Source: a virus
Reading direction: 5' to 3' (one strand)
Length of the DNA: 22,399 nt
Virus record (IMG/VR): IMGVR_UViG_3300032160_001448
Location: 1 to 22,399 of that record
Position numbers and translations under genes: made by a program. The notes beneath the pieces are model-generated. The model searched no databases. It was not told the origin of the DNA and worked only from the letters and a program-made list of their open reading frames with translations. Positions 15,625-22,337 of the stretch are shown here, in pieces (the stretch's first letter is position 1; each line of letters begins with the position of its first letter).

Positions 15625-15990
15625 TCAGTCCGTCAGTCTGCTTCGCAGCGGAGCTACCCGAAAAATCCGTTCCGGCCGCCTCCGCGCCGCGAGTTCCTTT
15701 TCCAGAATGGCGAACGCTTCAACCTGCCGCGCCGTGAGATGCTCTTCGTTCATCAGGCCCAGCCGCCTTCGAACAAAAAACTCCTCCACCGTCGTTTGGC
15801 TCTCCGCAGTGATCAACGACTTGGGGCACGTCCCCAGGCTCACCCCTCTGCGCGCCCACACCGGTGGCCCGCCTTCGTCTACCACCGGCAGCCAGCCGCA
15901 CCTGCGCTTTACTTCCAGGCCGGACTTCCGGCAAACGTCGCACCTCCACCCGGCCTGGTTGGAGAATTGAAAATGAAAGGCGACGATTAG
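15625..15990 (-). CDS. -1 frameshift extension of tail-assembly chaperone (GT-like)
   Basis: A 121-codon reading frame starting at the CTA codon that follows the slippery heptamer, ending at TGA just before the tape measure. It has no ATG, GTG or TTG near its 5' end, and the frame upstream of the slip site gives only glycine/arginine-rich noise. It is therefore reached by -1 slippage from the preceding gene, making a product of about 242 residues. The segment begins IVAFHFQFSNQAGWRCDVC and carries four cysteines (CDVC, RRCGW, GTCPKS) suggestive of a small metal knuckle. It then has a helical part (TVEEFFVRRRLGL, LTARQVEAFAILEKELAARR). In lambda the corresponding T part of gpGT binds the tail tube protein while the G part binds the tape measure. 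Confidence 0.7.
   Translation of the reverse strand, partial: LIVAFHFQFSNQAGWRCDVCRKSGLEVKRRCGWLPVVDEGGPPVWARRGVSLGTCPKSLITAESQTTVEEFFVRRRLGLMNEEHLTARQVEAFAILEKELAARRRPERIFRVAPLRSRLTD
15915..15958 (-). other. Perfect 9-bp inverted repeat downstream of slip site
   Basis: Arms CCAGGCCGG at 15958-15950 and CCGGCCTGG at 15923-15915 (minus strand) pair perfectly, extendable by a G-U pair, around a loop of about 26 bases. It begins 31 bases past the slippery heptamer. Stimulatory structures usually lie 5-9 bases away, so a role in recoding is uncertain; it lies inside the extension coding region. Confidence 0.4.
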
Positions 15991-16352
15991 TTTTTTCGTT
16001 CTACAACGCTCAAGCCCGTCTCGGCCTTGACGGCCGCCAGCGCTTCCCGAAACAAGTCTTCGGGTCCGCTTTCCGCCAGCGCCGCCGGTGTTGCCGCCGC
16101 CCCGTCTAGCGCCAGGCCGGAGACCTCCACCAGGCCCCACACCAGATACAACCGGTCGACCTCGGCCTGCACCAGCGCCGCTTCCATTTTTCCGCCCGGC
16201 TCCTGGCCCGCCTCCAGAAACTCCACGCGCCGCGCCAGCTCCCGCACCTGCCGCATCAGTTCCACGCGCCGCGCAAAAGACATCCGCGCGATGCGGTACC
16301 TGACTTCCGGCGCTATCTTCGACTCCACATCCTTCACGCTCTCGTATGTCAT
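15987..16352 (-). CDS. Tail-assembly chaperone, short product (G-like)
   Basis: 121 residues from the ATG at 16352, one base after the tail-tube stop (TAG-C-ATG); a TTG at 16361 in the same frame would overlap the tube gene and is less likely. The protein is mostly helical and charged (YRIARMSFARRVELMRQVRE, LARRVEFLEAGQEPGGKMEA), with a second block (VDRLYLVWGLVEVSGLALDG) and a C-terminus (SGPEDLFREALAAVKAETGL) ending VVERKN at the slip site. No family is recognised by sequence alone. The assignment rests on position between tube and tape measure and on the recoding signal at its end. It would hold the tape measure in an assembly-competent form during tail building; the zero-frame product should be the abundant form. 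Confidence 0.7.
   Translation of the reverse strand: MTYESVKDVESKIAPEVRYRIARMSFARRVELMRQVRELARRVEFLEAGQEPGGKMEAALVQAEVDRLYLVWGLVEVSGLALDGAAATPAALAESGPEDLFREALAAVKAETGLSVVERKN
15990..15996 (-). promoter_or_regulatory. Programmed -1 frameshift slippery site A AAA AAC
   Basis: The minus strand reads CGA AAA AAC TAA in the zero frame, i.e. a perfect X XXY YYZ heptamer in the correct phase, with the zero-frame stop codon (TAA, 15989-15987) directly after it. Slipping back one base pairs both tRNAs on AAA AAA and continues into CTA ATC GTC, the open extension frame. Location between tail tube and tape measure is where nearly all long-tailed phages recode their chaperone pair. Confidence 0.75.
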
Positions 16353-16353
16353 G

Positions 16354-17523
16354 CTATCCAAACGCGACCGCGATTTCGTCGTCTACCGTGCCCTGCGCCC
16401 GCGATGGCTTGAACGCCCATTGCAGCCGGTTCGCGCTGTCGTCAAACTGCGGAACCTCCGGAATCACGCTTTGCAGGTGCACGCCCATCACCTGGTTCTG
16501 CAACTGGCCGAGTTGGAACATCACGCTGATTGGCGTTTGCCGCCGCGCCGCCTGGTACAACGCCGCTGTCGCGCTGTCGGTCTGGCTGTAAAGTCCGATC
16601 GATGCCTCCACCGTTCTTTGTCCCGGCGCGATCGCTTGTGGAAGGCTGAAGCCGAATTCCCGCGACCGCGTGTCCAGCCCGTTCTTCAGCACCACCGACG
16701 CTTCCGTCACCGTGAAGAATTGCGCTGGCTCAGTTCCCAGCCACGCCTGCCCCAGGTTGCCCGGCACAATCGAATAGTCGAATGCGCCGATCGCCGGCTC
16801 CAACGGATAGCTCATCAAATTGCCGGCTCCCGGCGTGAAGCTGGCGCTGTCCAGCACATCCTGCGCCACGCCACTGAAATGGAACTCGTGAAAATCGCCG
16901 TTGATTTGGATCTCCATCTGATCCACTGCGGCGCCGCTCAGGATTCGTTGCACCGCGCTCGCCGGGTCCCAGTAATCGAACACGCTGGCGCTTGGCAGCT
17001 CCGTCGCCGGGCGGTAAGTCACGGCCGCGCCAATCGTCGTTCCACTCGCTGGTGCAGCCGTGAACGGCGCGTTGATCTGCACCGTGTTCGCGTCCACCAC
17101 CACTGTCACAAAGCGTATCTCGCCCCCGCTGGAGACCGCCTGGTTTACGTTCAGCCCGTGAGGCGATGCGAAGGCCAGCGTCGTGTTCGAGTACGAGCCC
17201 ACCACCCCGCCATTGAAAACCAGTGGCGCCGCTCCCAATGCCGCCTGAAACAACGGCCCGTACGCTGGGGCGCCCGCTGCCGGTTGCCAGCTCGTCATGT
17301 ACGTCTGCAAATCGAAAGTCGTGCGGCGTCGGCCGCCCGCCGGCAAACCGGGAAACGTCCGGCTCCCCGTCTTGTCTTTCCGGTTTGTGACCTCGGACTG
17401 CTGCTGCACCGTCAGCTTGAGCGCCGGTATCCGGTTGCTTGCCACGATCGCCGCCACGCTGCCGTACCCGCTCTCCAGCGCCGCATAGAAGCGGTTTGCG
17501 TTTGAGGAAATGTAAGAAGCCAT
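16354..17523 (-). CDS. Major tail tube protein
   Basis: 389 residues. Just inside the N-terminus comes a conserved-looking stretch typical of tube proteins (KTGSRTFPGLPAGGRRRTTF followed by LQTYMTSW and GPLFQAALGA), where a beta-sandwich subunit forms the ring. It includes an insertion with GLNVNQAVSSGG and NTVQINAPFTAAPASGTTIG (about 130-175) that looks like an added surface beta-domain. It continues with MEIQINGDFHEFHFSGVAQDV and a C-terminal part ending VDDEIAVAFG. No sheath-like features were seen, so the tail is presumably non-contractile. It starts one base after the preceding stop (TAA-G-ATG), with GGAGTGAG some 11 bases upstream. Position before the chaperone/tape-measure pair supports the call; the assignment comes from context and general sequence character, not a database match. 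Confidence 0.7.
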   Translation of the reverse strand: MASYISSNANRFYAALESGYGSVAAIVASNRIPALKLTVQQQSEVTNRKDKTGSRTFPGLPAGGRRRTTFDLQTYMTSWQPAAGAPAYGPLFQAALGAAPLVFNGGVVGSYSNTTLAFASPHGLNVNQAVSSGGEIRFVTVVVDANTVQINAPFTAAPASGTTIGAAVTYRPATELPSASVFDYWDPASAVQRILSGAAVDQMEIQINGDFHEFHFSGVAQDVLDSASFTPGAGNLMSYPLEPAIGAFDYSIVPGNLGQAWLGTEPAQFFTVTEASVVLKNGLDTRSREFGFSLPQAIAPGQRTVEASIGLYSQTDSATAALYQAARRQTPISVMFQLGQLQNQVMGVHLQSVIPEVPQFDDSANRLQWAFKPSRAQGTVDDEIAVAFG

Positions 17524-17524
17524 C

Positions 17525-18025
17525 TTAGTTAATGCTCACTCCAATCTCGAATGTCACCTTGGCTATCTGGACGAAGTTTCTACCCCCGCTTTTGATGGCC
17601 CCAAATGTAACCTGATACCCGCCCGCATAGTACATCCCGCCACCCCAGTCTCCACGGCTGGCATCCAGCGTCTGCATCACCGCACTTGTGTATAGCTCAA
17701 CCGTGTCCTGTAACCCGTCCAACCGGTCCTGCGAGTGCCGCACTTCAATCGCCATCTGGGAGATCCCGGAAAACGTCCGGAATTTCTCCACTAATTGGTT
17801 CACGATCTTCTCGCAGTAGACATTCACTGCCGGGTACTGCACGGCGGTCGCCCGCTCCACCAGGTCAAGCGCCACGTTTTCGGGGCGAATCTGCGCCGTC
17901 CCCAACGGCGCCACTGCTGTCTCGCCGCTCAGCGCCAAAGCCTCCAGGCTCAAGTTCACTCCGCTTGCCCCGGTCAGCAACTGTACCGTCTTGGCCGTTA
18001 CCGTATTTCCAATCGTTGCCGGCAT
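17525..18025 (-). CDS. Probable tail terminator / neck protein
   Basis: 166 residues starting at the ATG at 18025, which overlaps the stop of the preceding gene by one base (TGATG) and has AGAGGGG just upstream. The open frame extends further 5', but that part is antisense-like, arginine/glycine-rich noise. Recognisable parts are ENVALDLVERATAVQYPAVN, VYCEKIVNQLVEKFRTFSG and an end in FVQIAKVTFEIGVSIN. A small alpha/beta protein in the slot between head-tail adaptor and tail tube is usually the head-closure or tail-terminator protein that caps the tube and joins it to the head. The YPAV(N/x)VY pattern is common in such proteins. No exact family can be given. Confidence 0.6.
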   Translation of the reverse strand: MPATIGNTVTAKTVQLLTGASGVNLSLEALALSGETAVAPLGTAQIRPENVALDLVERATAVQYPAVNVYCEKIVNQLVEKFRTFSGISQMAIEVRHSQDRLDGLQDTVELYTSAVMQTLDASRGDWGGGMYYAGGYQVTFGAIKSGGRNFVQIAKVTFEIGVSIN

Positions 18026-18789
18026 CAGCCCCTCTGCACGATCCGCGTCAGCGCCTGCATAAAGCTTGGAGCTTGCCCGCACCCCGGCTTGCGTCCCGCC
18101 GCGCTGATCCACACCGGTTGCACCCAGGCCGCCCCGACCTCGAGCGGCGAACTGTTCTGCAGCGTCATGCTCTCCGGATCCATGCCGACGTACACGTTCC
18201 AGCCGGTGGCGTTCCCTGGCGCCGGCCCGAGTTGCGCCGAAAACGAGCTGGACGATGTCGTAATCGCCCCTGGAATGGCGCTCGACCCTTCTTCGTTCAC
18301 CCGGTTCACCCAGGCTGCCGTTACATAATAAATGTTGTCCGGCAGACTCCCAGGCGCCGCCGCCAGCACGGGCGTCGTCGCACGTGGCACCGGTATCGAC
18401 GCCATCCCGGCCCCAGCCTCCATCAGCCGCTCGCGATACGAGACGGCCATCTCGTGGAACTGATCGCGCTTTCCCATGTACCGGTCGTTCAGTTGGCTGC
18501 CATAAGCGTCGCTGTATACCAGCTCCAGCGTTCGGCAGGCATGCCAGATCCGTAGCGCCGTCGTCACCACCACGTTTTCCAGGCTCGGCTTGAGCACTGC
18601 CCACATCAGGCGGTCCGCCGGGCTCGTCCTCTTCAGCAACGCGTGCAAGTCCAGACCGATTTCTTCGTGCGCCAGTTCCAGCTTGCGCGTCACATCGATC
18701 CCCTCGGTGCTGGCCACGCTCAGCAACTGCGAGTCCAGTGTCGTCAGGCCTTCGATGCTGGAAGGAGGTCCGTCGGTGAATAGTGCCAT
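18025..18789 (-). CDS. Probable head-tail adaptor with Ig-like domain
   Basis: 254 residues. Residues 1-125 are helical (STEGIDVTRKLELAHEEIGL, LENVVVTTALRIWHACRTLE, DRYMGKRDQFHEMAVSYRER) and resemble head-tail connector/adaptor proteins that bind beneath the portal. Residues about 145-225 form a separate Ig/FN3-like domain (NIYYVTAAWVNRVNEEGSSA, ATGWNVYVG), similar to the one in the hub protein. Ig-like domains are common decorations on phage virions and are thought to bind surface sugars weakly. AAGGA lies almost on top of the ATG, next to the preceding stop. Assignment of the helical part is by gene position and predicted fold character only. Confidence 0.55.
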   Translation of the reverse strand: MALFTDGPPSSIEGLTTLDSQLLSVASTEGIDVTRKLELAHEEIGLDLHALLKRTSPADRLMWAVLKPSLENVVVTTALRIWHACRTLELVYSDAYGSQLNDRYMGKRDQFHEMAVSYRERLMEAGAGMASIPVPRATTPVLAAAPGSLPDNIYYVTAAWVNRVNEEGSSAIPGAITTSSSSFSAQLGPAPGNATGWNVYVGMDPESMTLQNSSPLEVGAAWVQPVWISAAGRKPGCGQAPSFMQALTRIVQRG

Positions 18790-18793
18790 TTCC

Positions 18794-19126
18794 TTACGCC
18801 TGGTTCTTGGCGCGCTTTCCCGCGTCCTGGATCTTGTTCCATTCCGTCACTGGCAGGAACGTCATCTGCACCTTGGCCGCCGCCAGTGCCTCGTCCGCCG
18901 CCTGCTTGGCTTTGGCCCGCGCCTCGCGAAACGCCACCGCGTCCGCTTCCTTCGCCAGCCGCGCCGCTCCTTCCACAATCAACTTCGCCGCCAGAGCTGG
19001 CGTCACTTCGGTCAGCCTGCCCACCGCCCCTCCGGCCGCTGTTTCGCAGCTCTCCACCACTGGAAATGGGTCGGCGATCTTCGCTTGCGTGTCCCGTATC
19101 TTCTGGTAGTACAGTCTCAGATCCAT
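18794..19126 (-). CDS. Small phage structural-operon protein, unknown
   Basis: 110 residues, preceded by AGGAG with a 6-base spacer, so a good start at 19126. The protein is mainly helical and alanine/lysine-rich, with AKLIVEGAARLAKEADAVAF, REARAKAKQAADEALAAAKV and the ending EWNKIQDAGKRAKNQA. No cysteine cluster, signal peptide or membrane segment is present. It lies between capsid and adaptor and ends four bases before the adaptor start, so it is co-translated with head-neck genes. It could be a head-associated accessory or a decoration-type protein. I do not recognise the family. Confidence 0.6.
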   Translation of the reverse strand: MDLRLYYQKIRDTQAKIADPFPVVESCETAAGGAVGRLTEVTPALAAKLIVEGAARLAKEADAVAFREARAKAKQAADEALAAAKVQMTFLPVTEWNKIQDAGKRAKNQA

Positions 19127-19150
19127 CCCGCTCTCCTCGCTTCTCAGTCC

Positions 19151-19183
19151 GGGCCGGCCGCCTGTTACTTCGGCCGCCGGCCC
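19151..19183. repeat. Imperfect GC inverted repeat after capsid gene
   Basis: Arms GGGCCGG (19151-19157) and CCGGCCC (19177-19183) enclose a spacer that itself pairs partly (CCG/CGG). It lies in the 216-bp non-coding gap between the capsid gene and the small protein, just upstream of the latter's ribosome-binding site. The whole gap holds no open frame of note; it is filled with this and two further palindromes. Confidence 0.4.
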
Positions 19184-19241
19184 GCCCCGCTAGGCATCCT
19201 GTCTCACAAGTTCCCAACATGATTCCGGAGCTTCGTATCAG

Positions 19242-19304
19242 GGCACGGCTTCAGCCGTGCCGGCGTGGGATTTACTCAACGGCCTTTAGGCCCTGTAATT
19301 GAGT
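19242..19304. repeat. Pair of palindromes after capsid gene (REP-like)
   Basis: Two adjacent stem-loops. The first is GGCACGGCT (19242-19250) with AGCCGTGCC (19253-19261), a near perfect 20-bp palindrome. The second is nested: ACTCAA (19274-19279) with TTGAGT (19299-19304) enclosing GGCCT-TT-AGGCC (19281-19292). The GCACGGCT-TC-AGCCGTGC and GGCCTTTAGGCC types are the kind of short palindromes found in bacterial REP families. Here they sit directly after the capsid gene, where phages often place a leaky terminator or a processing hairpin. There is no poly-T. Confidence 0.5.
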
Positions 19305-19342
19305 GATTGCCACTCGGGAAATCTGTCAACGAACACAGGACA

Positions 19343-20248
19343 CTAGGTGTTGACCTGTACGCCGCACGCGTTGCGCAGCACGCCGCATCCGTACAGCACG
19401 TCCACCGTGAACTGCTGCGCCAGCGTGTTCGGCTGGTAGCTCATCACTACCCGCATGCCGAAGTTGCCCAACTCGGCGTACTCCGCAATCGCTCCCGTTC
19501 CCGGAAGAGGCTGTGGCAGCCGGCGAACCACCAGGCCGATCGCGTCCCGTGTGAACGCCAGGTTGTGTGTGTTCACCGGGCTGCTCCCTGTCTTCGGCAC
19601 GAATTGCGAGCGGAACACGTAGAAGTCTTTGTACTTGCCGATCGTCCCGTCAATCAATGCCGCCAGGCCGGCCGCGCCCGCCGTCTGGAACTCCTCAAAC
19701 AGCGGAATCTGTCGCCATGCAGAGTAGGCCGCCGCGTCCACCACGATGTACTTCGGCTCGTTGGGAGGCACCTTGGCCATGAACAGAGCGGTCTCCGCCG
19801 CATCCACCGTAGCTTCCGTCAGCGCCGAGCCCGGTGTTCCTACCGTCGTCGTGAAGCTTGCGTACAGGTTCAGCAGGTCGGTTTCGATCTTCTGCGCGAT
19901 CGCCGCCACTGCCGGCTGCATGTAGATCTTCAGCAAATCCGGTACCGCCAGCACCTTCGTCACGTCCGGAATCTGGAAAGTCGCCTCCGCGTGCGTGTTC
20001 AGTACGATCTGCGCGTTGCCCAGACTCGGATTCTGCGGCGTCACCGTGCTGCCGTCCGCGATGTTGTTGGCTTGCATCGTCGGCGGTATCGGCACGTTCA
20101 CCGTATCGCCGGCATTTGCCAGCACCGGTTCGTAATCCCGATTGACCAGGTTGCCCATCACCAGGTTCCCTACCAGCACCGGCAGAGCGTCCGCCGCCAC
20201 CAGCTTCACAATCGCGCTTGCGACGTTATTGGTTGTAATTGCTCCCAT
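19343..20248 (-). CDS. Major capsid protein (P22 coat-like HK97 fold)
   Basis: 301 residues, with a strong ribosome-binding site (AAGGAG, 6 bases before the ATG at 20248), as expected for an abundant structural protein. Segments such as LVMGNLVNRDYEPVLANAGD, TVNVPIPPTMQANNI, LNTHAEATFQIPDV and IETDLLNLYASFTT fit the P22 gp5-like coat family. The segments YIVVDAAAYSAWRQIPLFEE, DFYVFRSQFVPK and NLAFTRDAIGLVVRRLPQPL are the usual substrate-like tail of that family. It has no N-terminal prohead-protease-cleaved delta domain, which matches the presence of a separate scaffold gene upstream and the lack of a protease in view. It forms the icosahedral shell that encloses the DNA. Confidence 0.85.
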   Translation of the reverse strand: MGAITTNNVASAIVKLVAADALPVLVGNLVMGNLVNRDYEPVLANAGDTVNVPIPPTMQANNIADGSTVTPQNPSLGNAQIVLNTHAEATFQIPDVTKVLAVPDLLKIYMQPAVAAIAQKIETDLLNLYASFTTTVGTPGSALTEATVDAAETALFMAKVPPNEPKYIVVDAAAYSAWRQIPLFEEFQTAGAAGLAALIDGTIGKYKDFYVFRSQFVPKTGSSPVNTHNLAFTRDAIGLVVRRLPQPLPGTGAIAEYAELGNFGMRVVMSYQPNTLAQQFTVDVLYGCGVLRNACGVQVNT

Positions 20249-20270
20249 TCTTTCTCCTTGGTTTGTACTT

Positions 20271-20286
20271 GCCGGCCTGCTGGCCG
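20271..20286. other. Hairpin between scaffold and capsid genes
   Basis: CCGGCC (20271-20276), loop TGCT, GGCCGG (20281-20286) form a compact perfect stem-loop in the 47-base gap between the scaffold stop and the capsid ribosome-binding site. No T-run follows on the coding strand, so it is more likely an RNA-processing or translation-setting structure than a terminator. Confidence 0.4.
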
Positions 20287-20295
20287 GGCTTGTCC

Positions 20296-20847
20296 CTACA
20301 GACCCTTTAAGGTCTGCGACGCCACGCGCACGATTTCTTCTCGTACCCGCCGCATATCTTCCGCGCTCATGCCCGGCCGGATTCGGTCGAGCGTCACCGC
20401 CTCGCCACCGCCTGCGGGGCTTTTCAGCATTGCTGCCATTCCGCTTCCCCCGGGGATGCGCGCCGGCAGAAATTCCGGATTCTCTTTCACGAACGCCGCC
20501 AGGTACTCGCGAACCGGCAGTTCGCCGCTCTCACTCCGCGCCACCAGCCGACCGTCCTCGTTCCGCACGATCTCGTCCTGCACCGCTTTGAAAGCCAGAT
20601 CCACCTTCGCCACGCCCAGACGCTGCAGTTCCGCCCGCACCGCCGAGGCGCGTTCAGCCTCCTCCGCCACCAGCCGGCTGCGCTTGTTCTCCTCTACCAG
20701 CTCGTTGACCCGGCGTTCCAGTTGCTCCCGTCGCCTTCGCTCTTCCTGCAACTCTGCCTTGTGGGCCGGCTCGGCCTTAGCCTGTTCGTTGTTCACAAAT
20801 TCCTGGATCGCCTGCCGCACGATCGCTTGCACGTCGATTCCTTCCAT
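20296..20847 (-). CDS. Capsid scaffolding protein
   Basis: 183 residues with AGGAG 5 bases before the ATG at 20847. Residues about 20-75 are a charged, heptad-like coiled coil (KAELQEERRRREQLERRVNE, LVEENKRSRLVAEEAERASA). A linker region follows (KVDLAFKAVQDEIVRNEDGR, LPVREYLAAFVKENPEFLPA), then a flexible glycine/proline part and a short basic C-terminal helix (EDMRRVREEIVRVASQTLKG). A long coiled coil ending in a small charged helix, placed directly between portal and coat, is the hallmark of phage scaffolds, whose C-terminal helix binds the coat subunit. Sequence families of scaffolds are poorly conserved, so the call leans on position and architecture. Confidence 0.75.
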   Translation of the reverse strand: MEGIDVQAIVRQAIQEFVNNEQAKAEPAHKAELQEERRRREQLERRVNELVEENKRSRLVAEEAERASAVRAELQRLGVAKVDLAFKAVQDEIVRNEDGRLVARSESGELPVREYLAAFVKENPEFLPARIPGGSGMAAMLKSPAGGGEAVTLDRIRPGMSAEDMRRVREEIVRVASQTLKGL

Positions 20848-20890
20848 ACACTCCTCTCCCTCGCAAGTTGTTCTTGGGTCGCGATCCGCC

Positions 20891-20960
20891 GCTCGGTAGG
20901 ACAGGCGATCGGTTTGTGTCGCCTGTCTTCCGCCGCCGGGCCGCTCGTAGAACAGGCGCC
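20891..20960. repeat. Inverted and direct repeats in portal-scaffold gap
   Basis: The 113-bp gap has a stem-loop GACAGGCGA (20900-20908) / TCGCCTGTC (20919-20927) with a 10-base loop. It also has a direct repeat: GCTCGGTAGGACAGGCG (from 20891) is echoed by GCTCGTAGAACAGGCG (20943-20958), just before the portal stop codon. The arrangement looks like a degenerate intergenic repeat unit rather than a terminator. No gene is seen in the gap. Confidence 0.45.
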
Positions 20961-22337
20961 CTACCCCGCCGCCCCTTCGATCTCTTCCGCCACCCGGCTC
21001 TTCACTTCCTGCCTTGCGTCAGCCAGGTATTGGAACGCCAGCCGCTTGTAGATCTGCTTGGTCAGGGTCGGCGATTGAATGCCAAGGTTCAGCAGCTTTT
21101 GCGCGTCGTTCAACTCCGTACTGAAATCGTCGATGTCGAATTCGTCCATCCCCGCGACGTCGATCGAGACTTCATCCTGCCGCGCCGCCGCCACCGCCCA
21201 CAGCACCTGCTTCATGCTTTCCCGCACCGCCGTCCCATACGCCCCGAGCACCTCGGCGGTGGTCGCGAAGTCCAGTTGTTTGCCCAGCGCCGACTGGTTG
21301 GCCGAACTCGATGCCCCTCCCATCGCCTGGTTGTTCAGATAGCAGACCCGGTAGATTTCATCCTTGAGCTGAACCAGGTTGTCCGCCGCGATCTGATAAA
21401 CCTTCCCCTCTGGCTCCGCGTACCCAAACCGGTCCTCCGGCCCAAGTTGGATGTAATATGACTCGCCCACAATCTGGTTCCACTCCCGTTCCGAGTAGAT
21501 CACCGGCATCGCGAACAGCCCCATCGTCAGCGCCCACGCCAGCGCATTCGACTTGTTGAAGTGTTCCAGTTGCAGCAACGCGGCTTTGTTCATCAGCCAC
21601 AGCCCCTCTGTCACCCGTACCCGGAACAGTGGCACCCGGCCCAGCGAGGCCAGCGCGTGCCGCCCTTCATCGATTCGCTCGATCGGTTTCCCCTCGCCCG
21701 CCTTCCGGTAAACTTGAAAATTCTCTCGGTCGTAGTAGATCCAGCGCGTCTCCTGTTCCCACTTCGCGTCCGTCACCTTCGACTGCTGCAGACACGACGT
21801 CCGGATTACCGCCCAGTCCATCCCTCCATGCGGGTCGTAGTTCCAGTTGATGACTTCGTCCGCGCCATAGTCCACCAGGTATGCGCGCGACGTCCCCGCG
21901 GCGTCTTCCTCCGCTCGCGTCAGCGCCGGCCCCGTCGTCCGCGGAAAGTCCACCACCAGATAGCTCGAGCCGCATACCAGCGCTTCCACAAATCGTTTGC
22001 GGAAAAACTCGCTCAGGCTTGTGCCTTTCAGGTCGCAATCGTTCGCCAGCAGGCTGTAGAAGTTCTTCGCCCCGGCGTCCGTTCCTTCCAGCATCAGCGC
22101 CGGCTCGCGGTGCATCAGCGTCGCCGCGTACCAGTCCACAATCGAACCGATGTAGTTTTGATAAAAGACCCGGCTCAGTCGCTCCTGGTATACCTGGCCC
22201 GGTTCTTTGTGCCGCCGCAAGAGGTACTCTGTGGCGCGCGCCCGCAACTGTTCGCCGCCCAGGTACAGGTCCCTGTAGCGCCGCCACGTCGCCTTTCGCG
22301 CGATGTATTCCGGATGCTCCCGGTTAATCGTCTCCAT
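20961..22337 (-). CDS. Phage portal protein
   Basis: The portal forms the dodecameric ring at the capsid vertex through which DNA enters and leaves and on which the tail is mounted. The product is 458 residues from the ATG at 22337 (METINREHPEYIARKATWRR); an AGGAG lies about 14 bases upstream. The frame stays open to a GTG at 22397 at the window edge, so a longer N-terminus cannot be excluded. Typical portal-like parts are WRRYRDLYLGGEQLRARATE and YLLRRHKEPGQVYQERLSRV near the N-terminus and VDWYAATLMHREP, the first helix of the wing. Further on come NKAALLQLEHFNKSNALAWA and LTMGLFAMPVIYSEREWN, then NNQAMGGASSSANQSALGKQ and a C-terminal helix DARQEVKSRVAEEIEGAAG. This matches the DUF4055-type portal class. 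Terminase genes would be expected just beyond the right edge. Confidence 0.8.
   Translation of the reverse strand: METINREHPEYIARKATWRRYRDLYLGGEQLRARATEYLLRRHKEPGQVYQERLSRVFYQNYIGSIVDWYAATLMHREPALMLEGTDAGAKNFYSLLANDCDLKGTSLSEFFRKRFVEALVCGSSYLVVDFPRTTGPALTRAEEDAAGTSRAYLVDYGADEVINWNYDPHGGMDWAVIRTSCLQQSKVTDAKWEQETRWIYYDRENFQVYRKAGEGKPIERIDEGRHALASLGRVPLFRVRVTEGLWLMNKAALLQLEHFNKSNALAWALTMGLFAMPVIYSEREWNQIVGESYYIQLGPEDRFGYAEPEGKVYQIAADNLVQLKDEIYRVCYLNNQAMGGASSSANQSALGKQLDFATTAEVLGAYGTAVRESMKQVLWAVAAARQDEVSIDVAGMDEFDIDDFSTELNDAQKLLNLGIQSPTLTKQIYKRLAFQYLADARQEVKSRVAEEIEGAAG

Noticed and set aside
16027-17505. Plus-strand open frame of 492 codons opposite the tail tube gene
   Set aside because: Antisense, highly arginine-rich, no recognisable motif; the minus strand carries the tube and chaperone genes with tight spacing.
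18025-18604. Longer N-terminus for the tail-terminator gene (frame open to 18604)
   Set aside because: The extra part overlaps the adaptor gene almost completely and is noise-like; the ATG at 18025 has a good AGAGGGG and a TGATG coupling.
19307-20899. Plus-strand open frame of 530 codons across the capsid and scaffold genes
   Set aside because: It is the antisense shadow of two well-supported minus-strand genes; arginine/histidine/serine-rich, no domain, no ribosome-binding site.
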